Assembly: GCA_964531675.1 (NCBI GenBank)
Contig: CAZHFW010000007.1
Location: forward strand, 62,001-126,000
Length of the DNA: 64,000 nucleotides
Reading direction: 5' to 3'
Source of the DNA: CAZHFW01 sp964531675
GTDB taxonomy: Bacteria > Planctomycetota > Phycisphaerae > Phycisphaerales > UBA1924
The translations under genes and the position numbers were made by a program. The notes under the pieces were generated by a model that had not been told where the DNA came from, searched no databases, and saw only the letters and a list, made by a program, of their open reading frames with translations. Below are positions 27,404 to 36,354 of the stretch, one piece after another; the stretch's first letter is position 1; each line of letters begins with the position of its first letter.

Positions 27404-27910
27404 TCAAGGCCTGGCCAGGTCTCCGTCCTTGGTGCGAAGCGCGGTGAAGGTCATGGGAACACCCCCACGCGGCGTCACGGTGACCTCGATCCGCTTCACG
27501 CGCTGGTCGGTCACCGAATCGGTATCGGGTGAGGAGGGATTCGCGTAGCGCACGCGCACCGACCGGGTCCATCCGGAGAAGCCGCTGAGCGCGACGCCCG
27601 AGTCCGACACCGGCGGACTCTCACTCCACCCGTTGTAGTCGTCGACGTCATCGAACGCCGAGCGACGGTTGAGGCCGCTTTCCGCGGTCGTCGGTCCCAG
27701 GACGCCTGAGGTGTCCGCGCTGCCTTCGTAGCGGCGCGTGCGGATCTCGTTGAGAAGGTCCTGGGCCAGGGCCGCCGCCGCGGCCCGCTGCGCCAGTGTG
27801 CGCCGGCCTGAGGCGGTCGAGCCGACGGTCTCCAGCGCGGCCACGAGAAGTCCCGCGACGATGAGCATCGCCACGGTCACTTCGATGATCGTGAAGCCGC
27901 GCCGGAGCAT
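27404..27910 (-). CDS. PilV/GspI-like prepilin
   Basis: A 168-residue type IV prepilin-like protein. The leader MLRRG is followed by F(+1)TIIE(+5)VTVAMLIVAGLLVAAL, a canonical prepilin peptidase site with Gly at -1. The globular part is short, with a Ser/Asp-rich middle. The start codon overlaps the stop of the upstream pilin gene in a TGATG arrangement, so translation is probably coupled. As a minor pilin it would help initiate the fibre. Confidence 0.8.
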   Translation of the reverse strand: MLRRGFTIIEVTVAMLIVAGLLVAALETVGSTASGRRTLAQRAAAAALAQDLLNEIRTRRYEGSADTSGVLGPTTAESGLNRRSAFDDVDDYNGWSESPPVSDSGVALSGFSGWTRSVRVRYANPSSPDTDSVTDQRVKRIEVTVTPRGGVPMTFTALRTKDGDLARP

Positions 27911-28992
27911 CAGCCGATCTCCGGTCTGCCCGACAGGGCGATCGACGTCCGAAGCTCCGCGGCGCTGTCGGAGTTCACCTTCAGCCTGACCTCGATGCGA
28001 TCGACCCGGTTGTAGCTCGTGCTCGTCGTGGTCGGCCTGGTCACGCAGCCGTAGAGCCTGAACGGGAACGCGGATCCCCTTGTGAAGGTCCAGCTCAGAC
28101 CCGAGTTGGTGGTCAGAACGTACGCGCCGTGCGGCGTCAGCACGCCGGTATCCGGGTACACCTTGGTGGAGGCGGTCAGGGATGACGTGGCCAGGAGGAA
28201 CGCCAGCCCATCTCCCGCCGACATCGCGGGAAGCGAGGAGAGCGAGATCGTGCGCCAGGTCTGATTGTCCGCGCTCGTATTGGTCGCGCCGGTCGACCAC
28301 AGGTTGGCCAGCACCGGACGGCGGTTGGTGTCCACCTTGCGGATGTTCAGGGTGGTCGTGCGTCCGCCCGTCTCCTTGTCCGCCTTGATCAGAATCCGGG
28401 TCGGGCGCCAGGATGTGGCGTCCGCGGGCAGTGCGGGCTGCACGTAGAGTCCGGGAGTGCTGAGCGACGTGACGTCGACGCCGCCGCCCGAGCCCGTGCT
28501 GGACGGGTTGTACTCCTCGAGCAGCTGTTCGGAGCCCTCGACGGCGGCGCCGGCAGACGTCCGCGCCGCGGCGAAGGTGTCCGCGGTGAACGCGACCGAG
28601 CGCACGTTCTGCACGATGTTCTCGGTGGTGGTCAAGTTGTACGTGCGGATGAGCGGCGCGCCTGCGGTGCCCGACCATGAGTAGGTCACGCTTTCGGCCA
28701 CGCCGTCACCGGTGCGGTCCGCGAGCTGAACCGTGATCGATGTCGCGGAAACCGATGAGAGCCTGATGGCGTGCTGAAGGTCCTCGGTGAGCCTGGCGAG
28801 CCCCGAGGCCGCCACGCGGGCGGGATCGGTGTCCTGATCTTCCTGAGGCAGCACGCGCGTGGTGAGCGTGATCACCGAGGCGATGGAGCCCAGGAGAATC
28901 GTGGCGATCGCGGACGCGACGAGCAGCTCAATTAAGCTGAAGGCTCGCGCCGCCCCCGCCGAGGCTGATGCCGATCGGCCCGATCTGGACAT
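27910..28992 (-). CDS. PilW/GspJ-like prepilin
   Basis: A 360-residue pilin-like protein. The N-terminal helix is AF(+1)SLIE(+5)LLVASAIATILLGSI. The residue before the cleavage site is Ala, not Gly. The position in the cluster and length fit PilW/GspJ minor pilins, with a globular domain of beta strands and Thr/Ser-rich loops. The start at 28992 lies inside the end of the preceding gene, an overlap of 65 bp; another ATG at 29013 is possible. The overlap implies coupling with the upstream pilin. Confidence 0.75.
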   Translation of the reverse strand: MSRSGRSASASAGAARAFSLIELLVASAIATILLGSIASVITLTTRVLPQEDQDTDPARVAASGLARLTEDLQHAIRLSSVSATSITVQLADRTGDGVAESVTYSWSGTAGAPLIRTYNLTTTENIVQNVRSVAFTADTFAAARTSAGAAVEGSEQLLEEYNPSSTGSGGGVDVTSLSTPGLYVQPALPADATSWRPTRILIKADKETGGRTTTLNIRKVDTNRRPVLANLWSTGATNTSADNQTWRTISLSSLPAMSAGDGLAFLLATSSLTASTKVYPDTGVLTPHGAYVLTTNSGLSWTFTRGSAFPFRLYGCVTRPTTTSTSYNRVDRIEVRLKVNSDSAAELRTSIALSGRPEIG

Positions 28993-29563
28993 TGATTCCT
29001 CCCGAAGTGCCATCCGAAGTGCCGCCGGTTCCACCGGAGGTGCCTCCCGACGTGTCGGAACCCGAAGCGCCCGCGTCGGCCACGACGGACGTATCCGTGG
29101 TCGCGGAGGACAGGGCCGCGACGTCCGAAACCGCGACGCGTCCCTGCGCGTCGATCGTCACGGTGCAGAGCGAACTGCCGCTGGCGATCTGGAATGTCGC
29201 GATCGAGTCCGGCGCGCCGTAGCCATCGAAGATCACACGATCATCACCGCCCAGGACCGAGCGGTGCATTCGTGCCTGCAGCGCCCCGCCGGAGAGGGCC
29301 AGGGACCGCACGGTGTTGCCGCCCGAGTCGACCTCGGAGACTGTGTTGCCGCTGACGACGATGCGCACGCTCCCGCTGGAGGCGCGTGCTCTGGCCTGCG
29401 CCTCGAGGATGAGGGAGGCGATCGCCTTGCCCGCGCCCGAAGCGCGGTAGTTGTTGAGCGCGGCGCCGTACCTGGGCAACGCGATGGCCGCCAGCCCCGC
29501 GACGATCGCGACGACCACCACGATCTCGATCAGGCTGAAGCCTTTGGATCCGCGTGCGGGCAT
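28928..29563 (-). CDS. FimT/GspH-like prepilin with Gly/Ser tail
   Basis: A 211-residue prepilin-like protein. The leader MPARGSKG is followed by F(+1)SLIE(+5)IVVVVAIVAGLAAIALPRYG, with Gly at -1. The middle (FDGYGAPDSIATFQ, CTVTIDAQGRVAVSD) matches the C-terminal beta domain of FimT/GspH pilins. An unusual low-complexity tail of about 45 residues rich in Gly, Ser and Thr follows (TSGGTSGGTGGTSDG), then LGGGGASLQLN. AGGAGG lies 4 nt before the ATG, a strong ribosome site. The gene's 3' end overlaps the next pilin gene. Confidence 0.8.
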   Translation of the reverse strand: MPARGSKGFSLIEIVVVVAIVAGLAAIALPRYGAALNNYRASGAGKAIASLILEAQARARASSGSVRIVVSGNTVSEVDSGGNTVRSLALSGGALQARMHRSVLGGDDRVIFDGYGAPDSIATFQIASGSSLCTVTIDAQGRVAVSDVAALSSATTDTSVVADAGASGSDTSGGTSGGTGGTSDGTSGGINVQIGPIGISLGGGGASLQLN

Positions 29564-29567
29564 CGGT

Positions 29568-29573
29568 CCTCCT
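29568..29573 (-). promoter_or_regulatory. Shine-Dalgarno AGGAGG of FimT-like pilin gene
   Basis: A perfect AGGAGG on the minus strand, 4 nt before the ATG at 29563. It is much stronger than most ribosome sites in this window and fixes the start. Confidence 0.7.
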
Positions 29574-29582
29574 GAGCAAACA

Positions 29583-29608
29583 CCGCCCGAGCCTTCCGGC
29601 CCGGGCGG
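29583..29608 (-). other. Intercistronic hairpin between two pilin genes
   Basis: CCGCCCG and CGGGCGG pair, with a further GCC/GGC across one mismatch and a TTCC loop. It lies between the major pilin-like gene (stop at 29750) and the FimT-like gene (start at 29563) on the minus strand. A short T-run (GTTTGC) follows on that strand. It may terminate or protect the 3' end of the major pilin message so that it is made in excess. Confidence 0.5.
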
Positions 29609-29749
29609 TCAAAGTTCGATCAGCACTCGTCGGGCCGGCGTGTCTTAGCCATCCGGCATCGCCTGCGACTCGCTGACGCTGCCGCCGCCGGATTGGACAC
29701 CTTCAACAGACTGCATCCCGGAGCCGCCCAGGTCGTGGGCGGGGTCCCC

Positions 29750-30223
29750 TCAATAGTCGAGGTACTTGATGTTGCGTGCATCGACCTCAGCGCTGGTGGT
29801 GTTGGTCGTGATCTTGCCGGTGGTCTCGTCATAGAGCCAGCCGACCGTGGGGCCGTCCGTCGCGGCGATCCCGGTCTTGCCCTTCTTGGCGCCGACCGGC
29901 AGCGGGGGAATCGAGCGGACGTAGGGCCCGTAGATGTACGCGCCGGACTTGCTCGCGTTGGTCGCGCCGGTGTCGTCGGAGTGCTCGGTGAGCTGGCTGA
30001 CGATGTTCGTCGCCGACGGGAACGTGCCGTGTTCAGCCTGGTAGAGCTCGATGGCCTTGCGGAGCACCGCGAGGTTGGCCGAGACCGCCGAGTCTGCAGC
30101 ACCCGCCGAGCCACGGCTCAGACGCGGGATGGCGATCGCCGCGATGATCCCGATGATCACCACAACGATCACGAGTTCAATCATGCTGAACGCACGGGAA
30201 CGACGCAGCGCAAATGCGGACAT
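29750..30223 (-). CDS. Major pilin / GspG-like pseudopilin
   Basis: A 157-residue prepilin. After MSAFALRRSRA comes F(+1)SMIE(+5)LVIVVVIIGIIAAIAIPRLSRG, the strongest prepilin helix of the cluster. It then has AVLRKAIELYQAEHGTFPS and a short beta domain ending VDARNIKYLDY, as in GspG-type major pseudopilins. The residue at -1 is Ala rather than Gly. The start at 30223 has AGGAGG upstream. A 186-bp gap with a hairpin separates it from the next pilin gene. Confidence 0.85.
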   Translation of the reverse strand: MSAFALRRSRAFSMIELVIVVVIIGIIAAIAIPRLSRGSAGAADSAVSANLAVLRKAIELYQAEHGTFPSATNIVSQLTEHSDDTGATNASKSGAYIYGPYVRSIPPLPVGAKKGKTGIAATDGPTVGWLYDETTGKITTNTTSAEVDARNIKYLDY

Positions 30224-30351
30224 GCCGGATCCTCCTGAGTGCGCGGACCAAGCCGCCCACACCCAAAGTCATCGTCCCGGGCCCGCGTGAACTTGAGACC
30301 ATGCGTCCCGGCCCGAGGAAACTCCAGGCTTCCCACATCTTTTCGGGGGCA

Positions 30352-30960
30352 TTATCGGGACGGCCGCGTCCTGGTCTGGATCCGGCTGTCAGCGCTCTGC
30401 TCGGTCTTGATCCCGAGGGTCGCCGTCGCGCCGGTGTCCACCAGCCGGACCTTCACGCTCTCGGCGGTGACTTCCACCAGCTCGAACGCACCATGCTCGC
30501 TCCGTCGGGCCTTGCCGTCCCGCACGTCAAAGCGGTCCCCGCGGCTCAGCAGGAGCTTGTTGATCACCGCCGACTGCACGCCCCCCGACGCGGAGCCTGC
30601 GATCGAGGAGAGGCTGAGCTGGTCTGCAAACGCCAGCGACACGTCCTCGGACCTGGCCTGTTCAGGCTCGGGCTCCGACGAGGCCGCGGGCTTGGGGAGC
30701 CACGCTGCGGGGATCATGAACACGTCGCCCGCCGCCGCTTCCGCGCTCAGGCTGGCCGCCTGCTCACGGAGCTTCTCGGGGAAGCTCGGCGCAGGCGAAG
30801 CCGCCGCGGGCGTCGAGGTTGCGTCCGACTTCACGAGCAGGTCCGCTGCGGACGCCGACGCGGGTCCCTCGTCCAGGACGAAGAACCGGTCGGCCGCCAG
30901 AGCGCCGAGCCCGAGGGTGAGGACGGAGAGATAGACCTTACGTTCCTTCGAGAGTGCCAC
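30352..30960 (-). CDS. PilP/GspC-like inner-membrane component
   Basis: A 202-residue protein with one N-terminal membrane helix (VYLSVLTLGLGALAADRFFVL), a Pro/Ala/Ser-rich linker, and a C-terminal domain of small beta strands: LSLSSIAG, AVINKLLLSRGDRFDV, FELVEVTAESVKVRLV. This pattern resembles the HR domain of GspC and the PilP fold, which connect the PilMNO platform to a secretin. The position directly after PilO supports this. No lipobox is present, unlike typical PilP. The assignment is an inference from layout and fold pattern. Confidence 0.6.
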   Translation of the reverse strand: MALSKERKVYLSVLTLGLGALAADRFFVLDEGPASASAADLLVKSDATSTPAAASPAPSFPEKLREQAASLSAEAAAGDVFMIPAAWLPKPAASSEPEPEQARSEDVSLAFADQLSLSSIAGSASGGVQSAVINKLLLSRGDRFDVRDGKARRSEHGAFELVEVTAESVKVRLVDTGATATLGIKTEQSADSRIQTRTRPSR

Positions 30961-30976
30961 GCCTCAACCAGAAGAT

Positions 30977-31597
30977 TCACTTCCCAGGCGTGCCAGCCGG
31001 AGCAGCCCCGGACTTGGCGCCGGCCCCGGTGGGCTCGGCGTACCACTCAAGGTTTAACGTCAGCCTGGTCCGCGAACCGGGAGTGCCCGCGTTCTCGGAG
31101 CCGGTCTCCTCCGCTTCCCGGTCCGCATCGATCGCGAACTTGATGGTCGCGATCTCCGGACGGCCATGCTCCATCTCCGTGAGGAACGAGAGCACGTCCG
31201 GGAAAGAGCCCGTGGCGCTGATCTTCAGCGGAGCCATCGCGAGCACCGCGCCCTGAACCGCATCACCCGACGAAATCTGATTGATCTCGACATGGTGGGC
31301 CTTGGCCATGTTCGCCAGCTCGTCCAGCACCGCGTTGACTTCCATGATGGAGCGCAGCCTGACCGGGCTGGCGTCGATCTTCTTGCGAAGCCCCGCCGCG
31401 CTGGCCTCGAGCTCGGCCGCTTTGCGTCCCAGGTCGTCCACCTGCTTGGTGCGCGACTGATACTGCTGGTAGTTCTCCGTGGCGCGAGCCCTTGAGCCCA
31501 GCGCCGGACGGACCGCCGCTGCGTACACCAGCGCCGTCAGCGCCGCACACGCCGCCAGCGCCGCCGCGTCCACCCTGATCGAGCCGCGACGATTCAT
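30977..31597 (-). CDS. pilO: PilO-like pilus assembly protein
   Basis: A 206-residue inner-membrane protein with one N-terminal helix (AAALAACAALTALVYAAAV), a coiled-coil region (about residues 40-80, rich in Lys, Arg and Glu) and a ferredoxin-like C-terminal domain with the motif ISSGDAVQGAVLAMAPLKISATGSFPDVLSFL typical in spirit of PilO. It overlaps the PilN gene by 4 bp (ATGA). PilN and PilO form the heterodimeric alignment complex between the ATPase platform and the outer parts. Confidence 0.8.
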   Translation of the reverse strand: MNRRGSIRVDAAALAACAALTALVYAAAVRPALGSRARATENYQQYQSRTKQVDDLGRKAAELEASAAGLRKKIDASPVRLRSIMEVNAVLDELANMAKAHHVEINQISSGDAVQGAVLAMAPLKISATGSFPDVLSFLTEMEHGRPEIATIKFAIDADREAEETGSENAGTPGSRTRLTLNLEWYAEPTGAGAKSGAAPAGTPGK

Positions 31598-32229
31598 GCC
31601 CCACCCCCCTTGGCCGGAGTCTGCTCGACCCGGCAGCGAACCTTGAACTGCGTCAGCGCCGCGCCCTTGATGTCGCGCTTGCCCGATTCGATGACCGTGA
31701 CCTTGTCGAAGAGCTTGAGGTTCTCAAGCCTGAGCACGAAGGACGTCACATCGGGCTGGTCCTTGGCCAGACCAGAAATATCGATCTGGTACACGCCGAT
31801 GGGCTGGGCGGCGGGCTTGGCGTCCGCGCCCACCCTCGCCCGGCCGGCGTCCTTGGGCTGGATGGTCTGCCGCTCCATCGCGATCGAGTCAAGCACCAGC
31901 TCGCCACCAAGCTGTGCCGCGACCACGCGCACGAGCGAACTCATGTCCGGATGGCTCTGGACGCGCTGGAGCCTCTCCAGGCGCTTGCCCAAGCCCGTGA
32001 TCTCCGAGCCCAGGGTCTCGACGCGTGCGGAGCGATCCTTGAGCTCGCGTTCCTGCCGCTCGTACAGATCCGTTGCGACCGCCGCTTGCGGGCCCGAGAG
32101 TGCAAAGCACGCGCCGCCGATGACCAGCAGCATCGCGTACGCCGCCCCGCCCGACATCCACGCCCGGCTGCGTCGCCTCCGCGCCAGCGTTGAACGACGG
32201 CTCTTGGGAAGGAGGTTCACGTCGATCAT
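31594..32229 (-). CDS. pilN: PilN-like pilus assembly protein
   Basis: A 211-residue bitopic membrane protein. MIDVNLLPKSRR is the PilN motif that binds PilM. A basic stretch, a membrane helix (GGAAYAMLLVIGGACFAL) and a coiled coil (about 50-90) follow, then a periplasmic domain with IDISGLAKDQPDVTSFVLRLE. It overlaps the PilM gene and the PilO gene by 4 bp each, so the three are translationally coupled. Confidence 0.88.
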   Translation of the reverse strand: MIDVNLLPKSRRSTLARRRRSRAWMSGGAAYAMLLVIGGACFALSGPQAAVATDLYERQERELKDRSARVETLGSEITGLGKRLERLQRVQSHPDMSSLVRVVAAQLGGELVLDSIAMERQTIQPKDAGRARVGADAKPAAQPIGVYQIDISGLAKDQPDVTSFVLRLENLKLFDKVTVIESGKRDIKGAALTQFKVRCRVEQTPAKGGGA

Positions 32230-33278
32230 GCCGCCTCCTTCACCACAACGCCGCCACGAGCCAGGCCAATCGCCAGCGCCAGCTGCGAAGGCAGACCACC
32301 GGCGTTGTTCGGTGCGACGCCCAGCTCCGCCCAGCCGAGCACCCTTCCTGGCAGGCCCGAAAGTTCCGTCAGCCGCTCCACCATCCCCGGGATGGATGCG
32401 CCGCCGCCGATGACGACCGCCTCGGCCACGACCAGATCCGGATACCGATGCGCGACGTACGCGAGCGACGTCTGCAGCTCGCGCACCACCAGGTCGGCGT
32501 GCGCCCGCACCATCGAGGCGATCTCGGGCGCACCCGGCGCGTGCTCATCGCCGGTGCATCCATAGAGCTCAATGATGCGCGAGACGTCATCGTTCTCCAG
32601 TTCGAACGCGTCCGCGACCTGCGCAAAGAGCACGCCAAGCCCCGCATCCGGGACGCGACGGTCGAAGATGGGCGTCCGCCCGACCAGGACCGTCGCGTTG
32701 GTCGCAGAGGCGCCGATGTCAAGCACCAGCGACGCGCCCCCCACGGCACCGCCGCCGAACGCCCGGGTCAGCGCCGATGCGGTGGCGTCCACACGCACGC
32801 ACGTCAAACCCGCGTGATCAAGCGGCGCCAGCATCGCTTCGGTCTCGGGCCTCCTGCAACCCACCACCATCGAAGGCGGCGCCTCATTCGGCTTCTGCCT
32901 CGGACCCGGAGGCAGCGTCCACATCCCCACGTCCAAGAGCGTCGCGTCGAGCTTGTGAATCCGCGCCAGCTCCGCCCGGGCGATGTCAACCACCGGCGCG
33001 CCGGAACTGGCTGGCGGCAGGTCCATCACCGTCGCCAGCAGCTTGGTCGGATGCACCGTGAGCGCAACGTCCGAGCCAACAAACCCGAGCCTCGGGAGCG
33101 ACGATGCGATCAGCATCGCCTCCTGTTCCGAAAGCGCCGCGCCCGCACCCTCGGGCCTGGGAATCCGCGCCGCAGCGGTGATCCGCCCGCCGGAGCTGTC
33201 GACCTGCGCAAGCTTGATCACCCGCGTCCCGACATCCAGGCCGATCGGACGGAGCTCCGTGTTCCATGGAAGCTTCAA
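32226..33278 (-). CDS. pilM: PilM-like cytoplasmic actin-fold ATPase
   Basis: A 350-residue actin/FtsA-like protein. The phosphate-1 motif IGLDVGTRVIKLAQV is at the N-terminus, with LVLDIGASATNATVLVG as phosphate-2 near residue 185 and VVIGGGASIPGMVERL as the adenosine motif near residue 300. PilM binds the cytoplasmic tail of PilN and couples the PilB/PilC motor to the inner-membrane ring. Its gene overlaps those of PilC and PilN by 4 bp. Confidence 0.9.
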   Translation of the reverse strand: MKLPWNTELRPIGLDVGTRVIKLAQVDSSGGRITAAARIPRPEGAGAALSEQEAMLIASSLPRLGFVGSDVALTVHPTKLLATVMDLPPASSGAPVVDIARAELARIHKLDATLLDVGMWTLPPGPRQKPNEAPPSMVVGCRRPETEAMLAPLDHAGLTCVRVDATASALTRAFGGGAVGGASLVLDIGASATNATVLVGRTPIFDRRVPDAGLGVLFAQVADAFELENDDVSRIIELYGCTGDEHAPGAPEIASMVRAHADLVVRELQTSLAYVAHRYPDLVVAEAVVIGGGASIPGMVERLTELSGLPGRVLGWAELGVAPNNAGGLPSQLALAIGLARGGVVVKEAA

Positions 33279-34504
33279 TGGGCACCCCCTGTCCCGGCGG
33301 ACGCCAGATCAAACAGCGGCAGGAACATGCTGATCGCGACGGTGCCCACGACCAGGCCGAGCATCAGCAGGATGACCGGCTCCAGGATCGACGTGAGCGA
33401 CTTCACCGCGATGTCGTTGTCCTCATCCATGAACTGCGCCAAGCTCAACAGCACCGGGGCCAGCCTCCCGCTCCGCTCGCCCGAGCGCAGCGCCTCGGAG
33501 ACGCTCATCGGGATCAGCGCCGGGTCCGCCAGCACATCCGACACATTGCTCCCGCGCACCACCGCCTCCTCAGCTCTTTGCATCAGGGCGGCGTAGCGCT
33601 GGTTGTTCAGCGTGCCGCGCGTGAGGCTCAGAGCGTCGAGCAGCGGGACGCGCCCCTCAAGGAGCACGCCCAGCACCCGCACCATCCGGGCGCACACCAG
33701 CCCGCGCACCAGCCCGCCGATCTTCGGGATGCGGACGATGTTGGCGTCGAACCAGGCCTTGCCCGCCTCACTCCGCGCCGCATACCACAACGCTGTCCCG
33801 ATCCCGATCAGCGCCGGCACGTACCACATCCACTGGGTCCGGAGCTGATCGCTCAGGTCCATCAGAACCTTGGTGGTGGGGGGCAGAGGCGTGTCCAGGT
33901 TCGCAAAGAGGCCCTTGAACCGAGGCATCACGAACGCGATCATCGTGATCGAGACCGTGATCGCGACGCAGATCAAAAGGCACGGATACACCATGGCGCC
34001 GAGCATCGCCGAGCGAACCTTGAGCTGCTGTCGAGCCAGGTCCGCAAGATTGCCGAGCATCATCTCGAGCTTGCCGCCGCTCTCGCCCGCGAGAACCAGA
34101 CTCCGGCAGATCGGATCAAAGGCCTCCGGGTGGGCCGCCAACGCCTCGGCAAAGCCCGCGCCTTCCTCAACGCGGCGACGGACATCCGCGAGCACCGCGC
34201 GCCAGCGTTCATCGTTGGACTGACGCTCAGAAGCCTCGATCGCCTGCACCAGAGGCGTGCCCGTCGACACCAGGATCGAGAGCTGCCTCGTGAAGAGCGC
34301 CAGATTGCGCAGGCGCATCCCCGTCGGAAGCCTCCTGACGCCAGCGTCGTTCCCACGCACCGCCGCCCCGGGCCCTTCACGCACATCGGAGACAAAGAGC
34401 CCGCGCGAGCGCAGCATCTCCGTCGCCGACGACATGTCCGACGCTTCCACCGTCCCCGTCACGGGCTTGCCCGAGCGGTCAAAGGCTGTGTACGCGAACT
34501 TCAT
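33275..34504 (-). CDS. pilC: PilC/GspF inner-membrane platform protein
   Basis: A 409-residue member of the T2SSF family. It starts with MKFAYTAFDRSGKPVTGTVEA, the typical N-terminal strand, and has two cytoplasmic helical domains (e.g. LVLAGESGGKLEMMLGNLADL and LRSGERSGRLAPVLLSLA), each followed by membrane helices (YPCLLICVAITVSITMIAFV and ILEPVILLMLGLVVGTVAI). It is the rotor/platform moved by PilB. It overlaps both neighbours by 4 bp. Confidence 0.93.
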   Translation of the reverse strand: MKFAYTAFDRSGKPVTGTVEASDMSSATEMLRSRGLFVSDVREGPGAAVRGNDAGVRRLPTGMRLRNLALFTRQLSILVSTGTPLVQAIEASERQSNDERWRAVLADVRRRVEEGAGFAEALAAHPEAFDPICRSLVLAGESGGKLEMMLGNLADLARQQLKVRSAMLGAMVYPCLLICVAITVSITMIAFVMPRFKGLFANLDTPLPPTTKVLMDLSDQLRTQWMWYVPALIGIGTALWYAARSEAGKAWFDANIVRIPKIGGLVRGLVCARMVRVLGVLLEGRVPLLDALSLTRGTLNNQRYAALMQRAEEAVVRGSNVSDVLADPALIPMSVSEALRSGERSGRLAPVLLSLAQFMDEDNDIAVKSLTSILEPVILLMLGLVVGTVAISMFLPLFDLASAGTGGAH

Positions 34505-36333
34505 GCCGCAGCCCTCCGCGGCGTGGAAGGCTCGTCTTCCGCCTGCTCGTCGTTGTGCGTGACGCGGAGCACTTCCTCGAGACTCGTCCTGCCATCCAGC
34601 GCGAGCTTGACGCCTTCCTCTCGGAGGGTCAGGCCGCCACCCTTGGTGAACTGGGCGCGAAGCTCGTGCGTCGCTGCACCCCGATGGATCTCGCGGCGGA
34701 GCTCGGGCGTCACTTCCATGACTTCGTAGATGCCCGCACGCCCCTGGAATCCCGAGTCATGGCATCCCCGGCAGCCCGCGCCCTTGCGGAAGGGCCGCCC
34801 CGACTCCGACGTAAGCCCCGCGTCGCTGAGCACCTGCTCGGACGGGTAGTACTTGGTCGCGCACGCCGGACACACGGTGCGCGCCAGCCGCTGGGCGACC
34901 ACGCCGACGAGCGCGCTGGAAAGCAGATAGCTCTCGATCGCCATGTCGAGCAAGCGCGCCACCGCGCCGGGAGCGTCGTTGGTGTGGAGCGTGGCGAGCA
35001 CCAGGTGTCCCGTCAGAGCCGCCTGCACCGCAACGCGTGCGGTGTCCTGATCTCGGATCTCGCCCACCATGATGATGTCCGGGTCCTGACGCAGGATGCT
35101 GCGCAGAGCCCTGGGAAACGTCATCCCGATCTGTTCCTGAACCTGAATCTGGTTGATCAGATCGAGCTGGTACTCGACGGGATCTTCGACGGTCAGGATG
35201 TTCACCTCAGGCGACCGGAGCAGGTCCAGCGCCGAATACAGCGTCGTCGTCTTTCCCGAACCCGTGGGCCCCGTCACGAGCGCGAGGCCGTGCGGCTGTT
35301 CGAGGATTCGCTTGAACGTGCCCAGCGCCTCGGTGCGGAAGCCCAGGTCCTCCATGCGGACCTTCAGGTTGGCCTTGTCGAGGATGCGCACCACGATCTT
35401 CTCGCCCAGGAGCGTGGGCATCGAGCTCACGCGCAGGTCGATCTCGCGTCCTTCCGCGACGATGCGCACGCGGCCCTCCTGCGGGAGGCGCTTCTCCGCG
35501 ATGTCCATCTTCCCGATCACCTTGATGCGAGACACGATCGCCGCGTGCATCCCGGGCGGGGGTTTCATCAGATCGCGCAGCACGCCGTCGATGCGGTAGC
35601 GGATCCGCGTCCCGCGCTTGTCGGGCTCGATGTGAATGTCGCTGGCCCGATCCTTCACCGCGGTCAGGAACGCGACGTTGACCAGGTTGACGATGGGGCT
35701 GCCCGCCACCATCTTGTCCAGGTCGGTGCTCGGCCCGTCGTCCACGCTCTCGCGCTCGACGACCTCGACGTCCGACTCCGAGAGCGACGTCAGGAACGCG
35801 TCAACGTCCACCTCGCCGCCCGCGTACTTCTTGATGAACTCCTGGATGTTCGCTTCGAGCGCGAGCACCGGGCGGATCTTGCACCCGGTCAGCTCCTTGA
35901 GCCGGTCAATCGCCGGCAAGCTCTGAGGCTCGGCCATCGCGACCGTCAGAACGCCGTGGACCTTGAACAGAGGCAATGCCTTGAGCCTGGTCGCCTCTTC
36001 CTCGCCCACGAGCTTGAAGAGCGCCGGGTCGATCAGGCCGTGCCGCAGCACCACGCCCCGCACGTTGAGGCACTTGGCCAGCGCCCGCACGAGCACCGTG
36101 TTGGTGATCACGCCCTGCTCGACCAGGAGCTCGCCGAGCATCCGCGACTGCCCGCCGCGTCCTGTGTTCTGCTGGCGCAGGGCGGCGTCGAGCTGCTCGC
36201 GCGTGATGATGCCCTGTTCGATCAGCGCCTCGCCGACGCGAAGCTTCTTCCCCGTAACCGCGGGCGCAGCCTCAGCCGCGGGCTTCTGCGGCGCCGGGTC
36301 TGGGGTCGGATCTGGATGAGCCTGGCTCGACAT
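34501..36333 (-). CDS. pilB: PilB/GspE assembly ATPase
   Basis: A 610-residue hexameric motor ATPase. After a Pro-rich start come two MshE/GspE N-terminal regions (about residues 30-165). The core has Walker A GPTGSGKTTT (355-364), an Asp box (TVEDPVEYQL), Walker B ILRQDPDIIMVGEIRD and a His box (TGHLVLATLHTND). The zinc tetracysteine module is intact: Cys488, Cys491, Cys521 and Cys524. No PilT-like second ATPase is in the window, so retraction, if any, must be encoded elsewhere. The gene lies 21 bp after the STAS gene. Confidence 0.95.
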   Translation of the reverse strand: MSSQAHPDPTPDPAPQKPAAEAAPAVTGKKLRVGEALIEQGIITREQLDAALRQQNTGRGGQSRMLGELLVEQGVITNTVLVRALAKCLNVRGVVLRHGLIDPALFKLVGEEEATRLKALPLFKVHGVLTVAMAEPQSLPAIDRLKELTGCKIRPVLALEANIQEFIKKYAGGEVDVDAFLTSLSESDVEVVERESVDDGPSTDLDKMVAGSPIVNLVNVAFLTAVKDRASDIHIEPDKRGTRIRYRIDGVLRDLMKPPPGMHAAIVSRIKVIGKMDIAEKRLPQEGRVRIVAEGREIDLRVSSMPTLLGEKIVVRILDKANLKVRMEDLGFRTEALGTFKRILEQPHGLALVTGPTGSGKTTTLYSALDLLRSPEVNILTVEDPVEYQLDLINQIQVQEQIGMTFPRALRSILRQDPDIIMVGEIRDQDTARVAVQAALTGHLVLATLHTNDAPGAVARLLDMAIESYLLSSALVGVVAQRLARTVCPACATKYYPSEQVLSDAGLTSESGRPFRKGAGCRGCHDSGFQGRAGIYEVMEVTPELRREIHRGAATHELRAQFTKGGGLTLREEGVKLALDGRTSLEEVLRVTHNDEQAEDEPSTPRRAAA

Positions 36334-36354
36334 CGTGCTGTGCTCAATGTGGCG

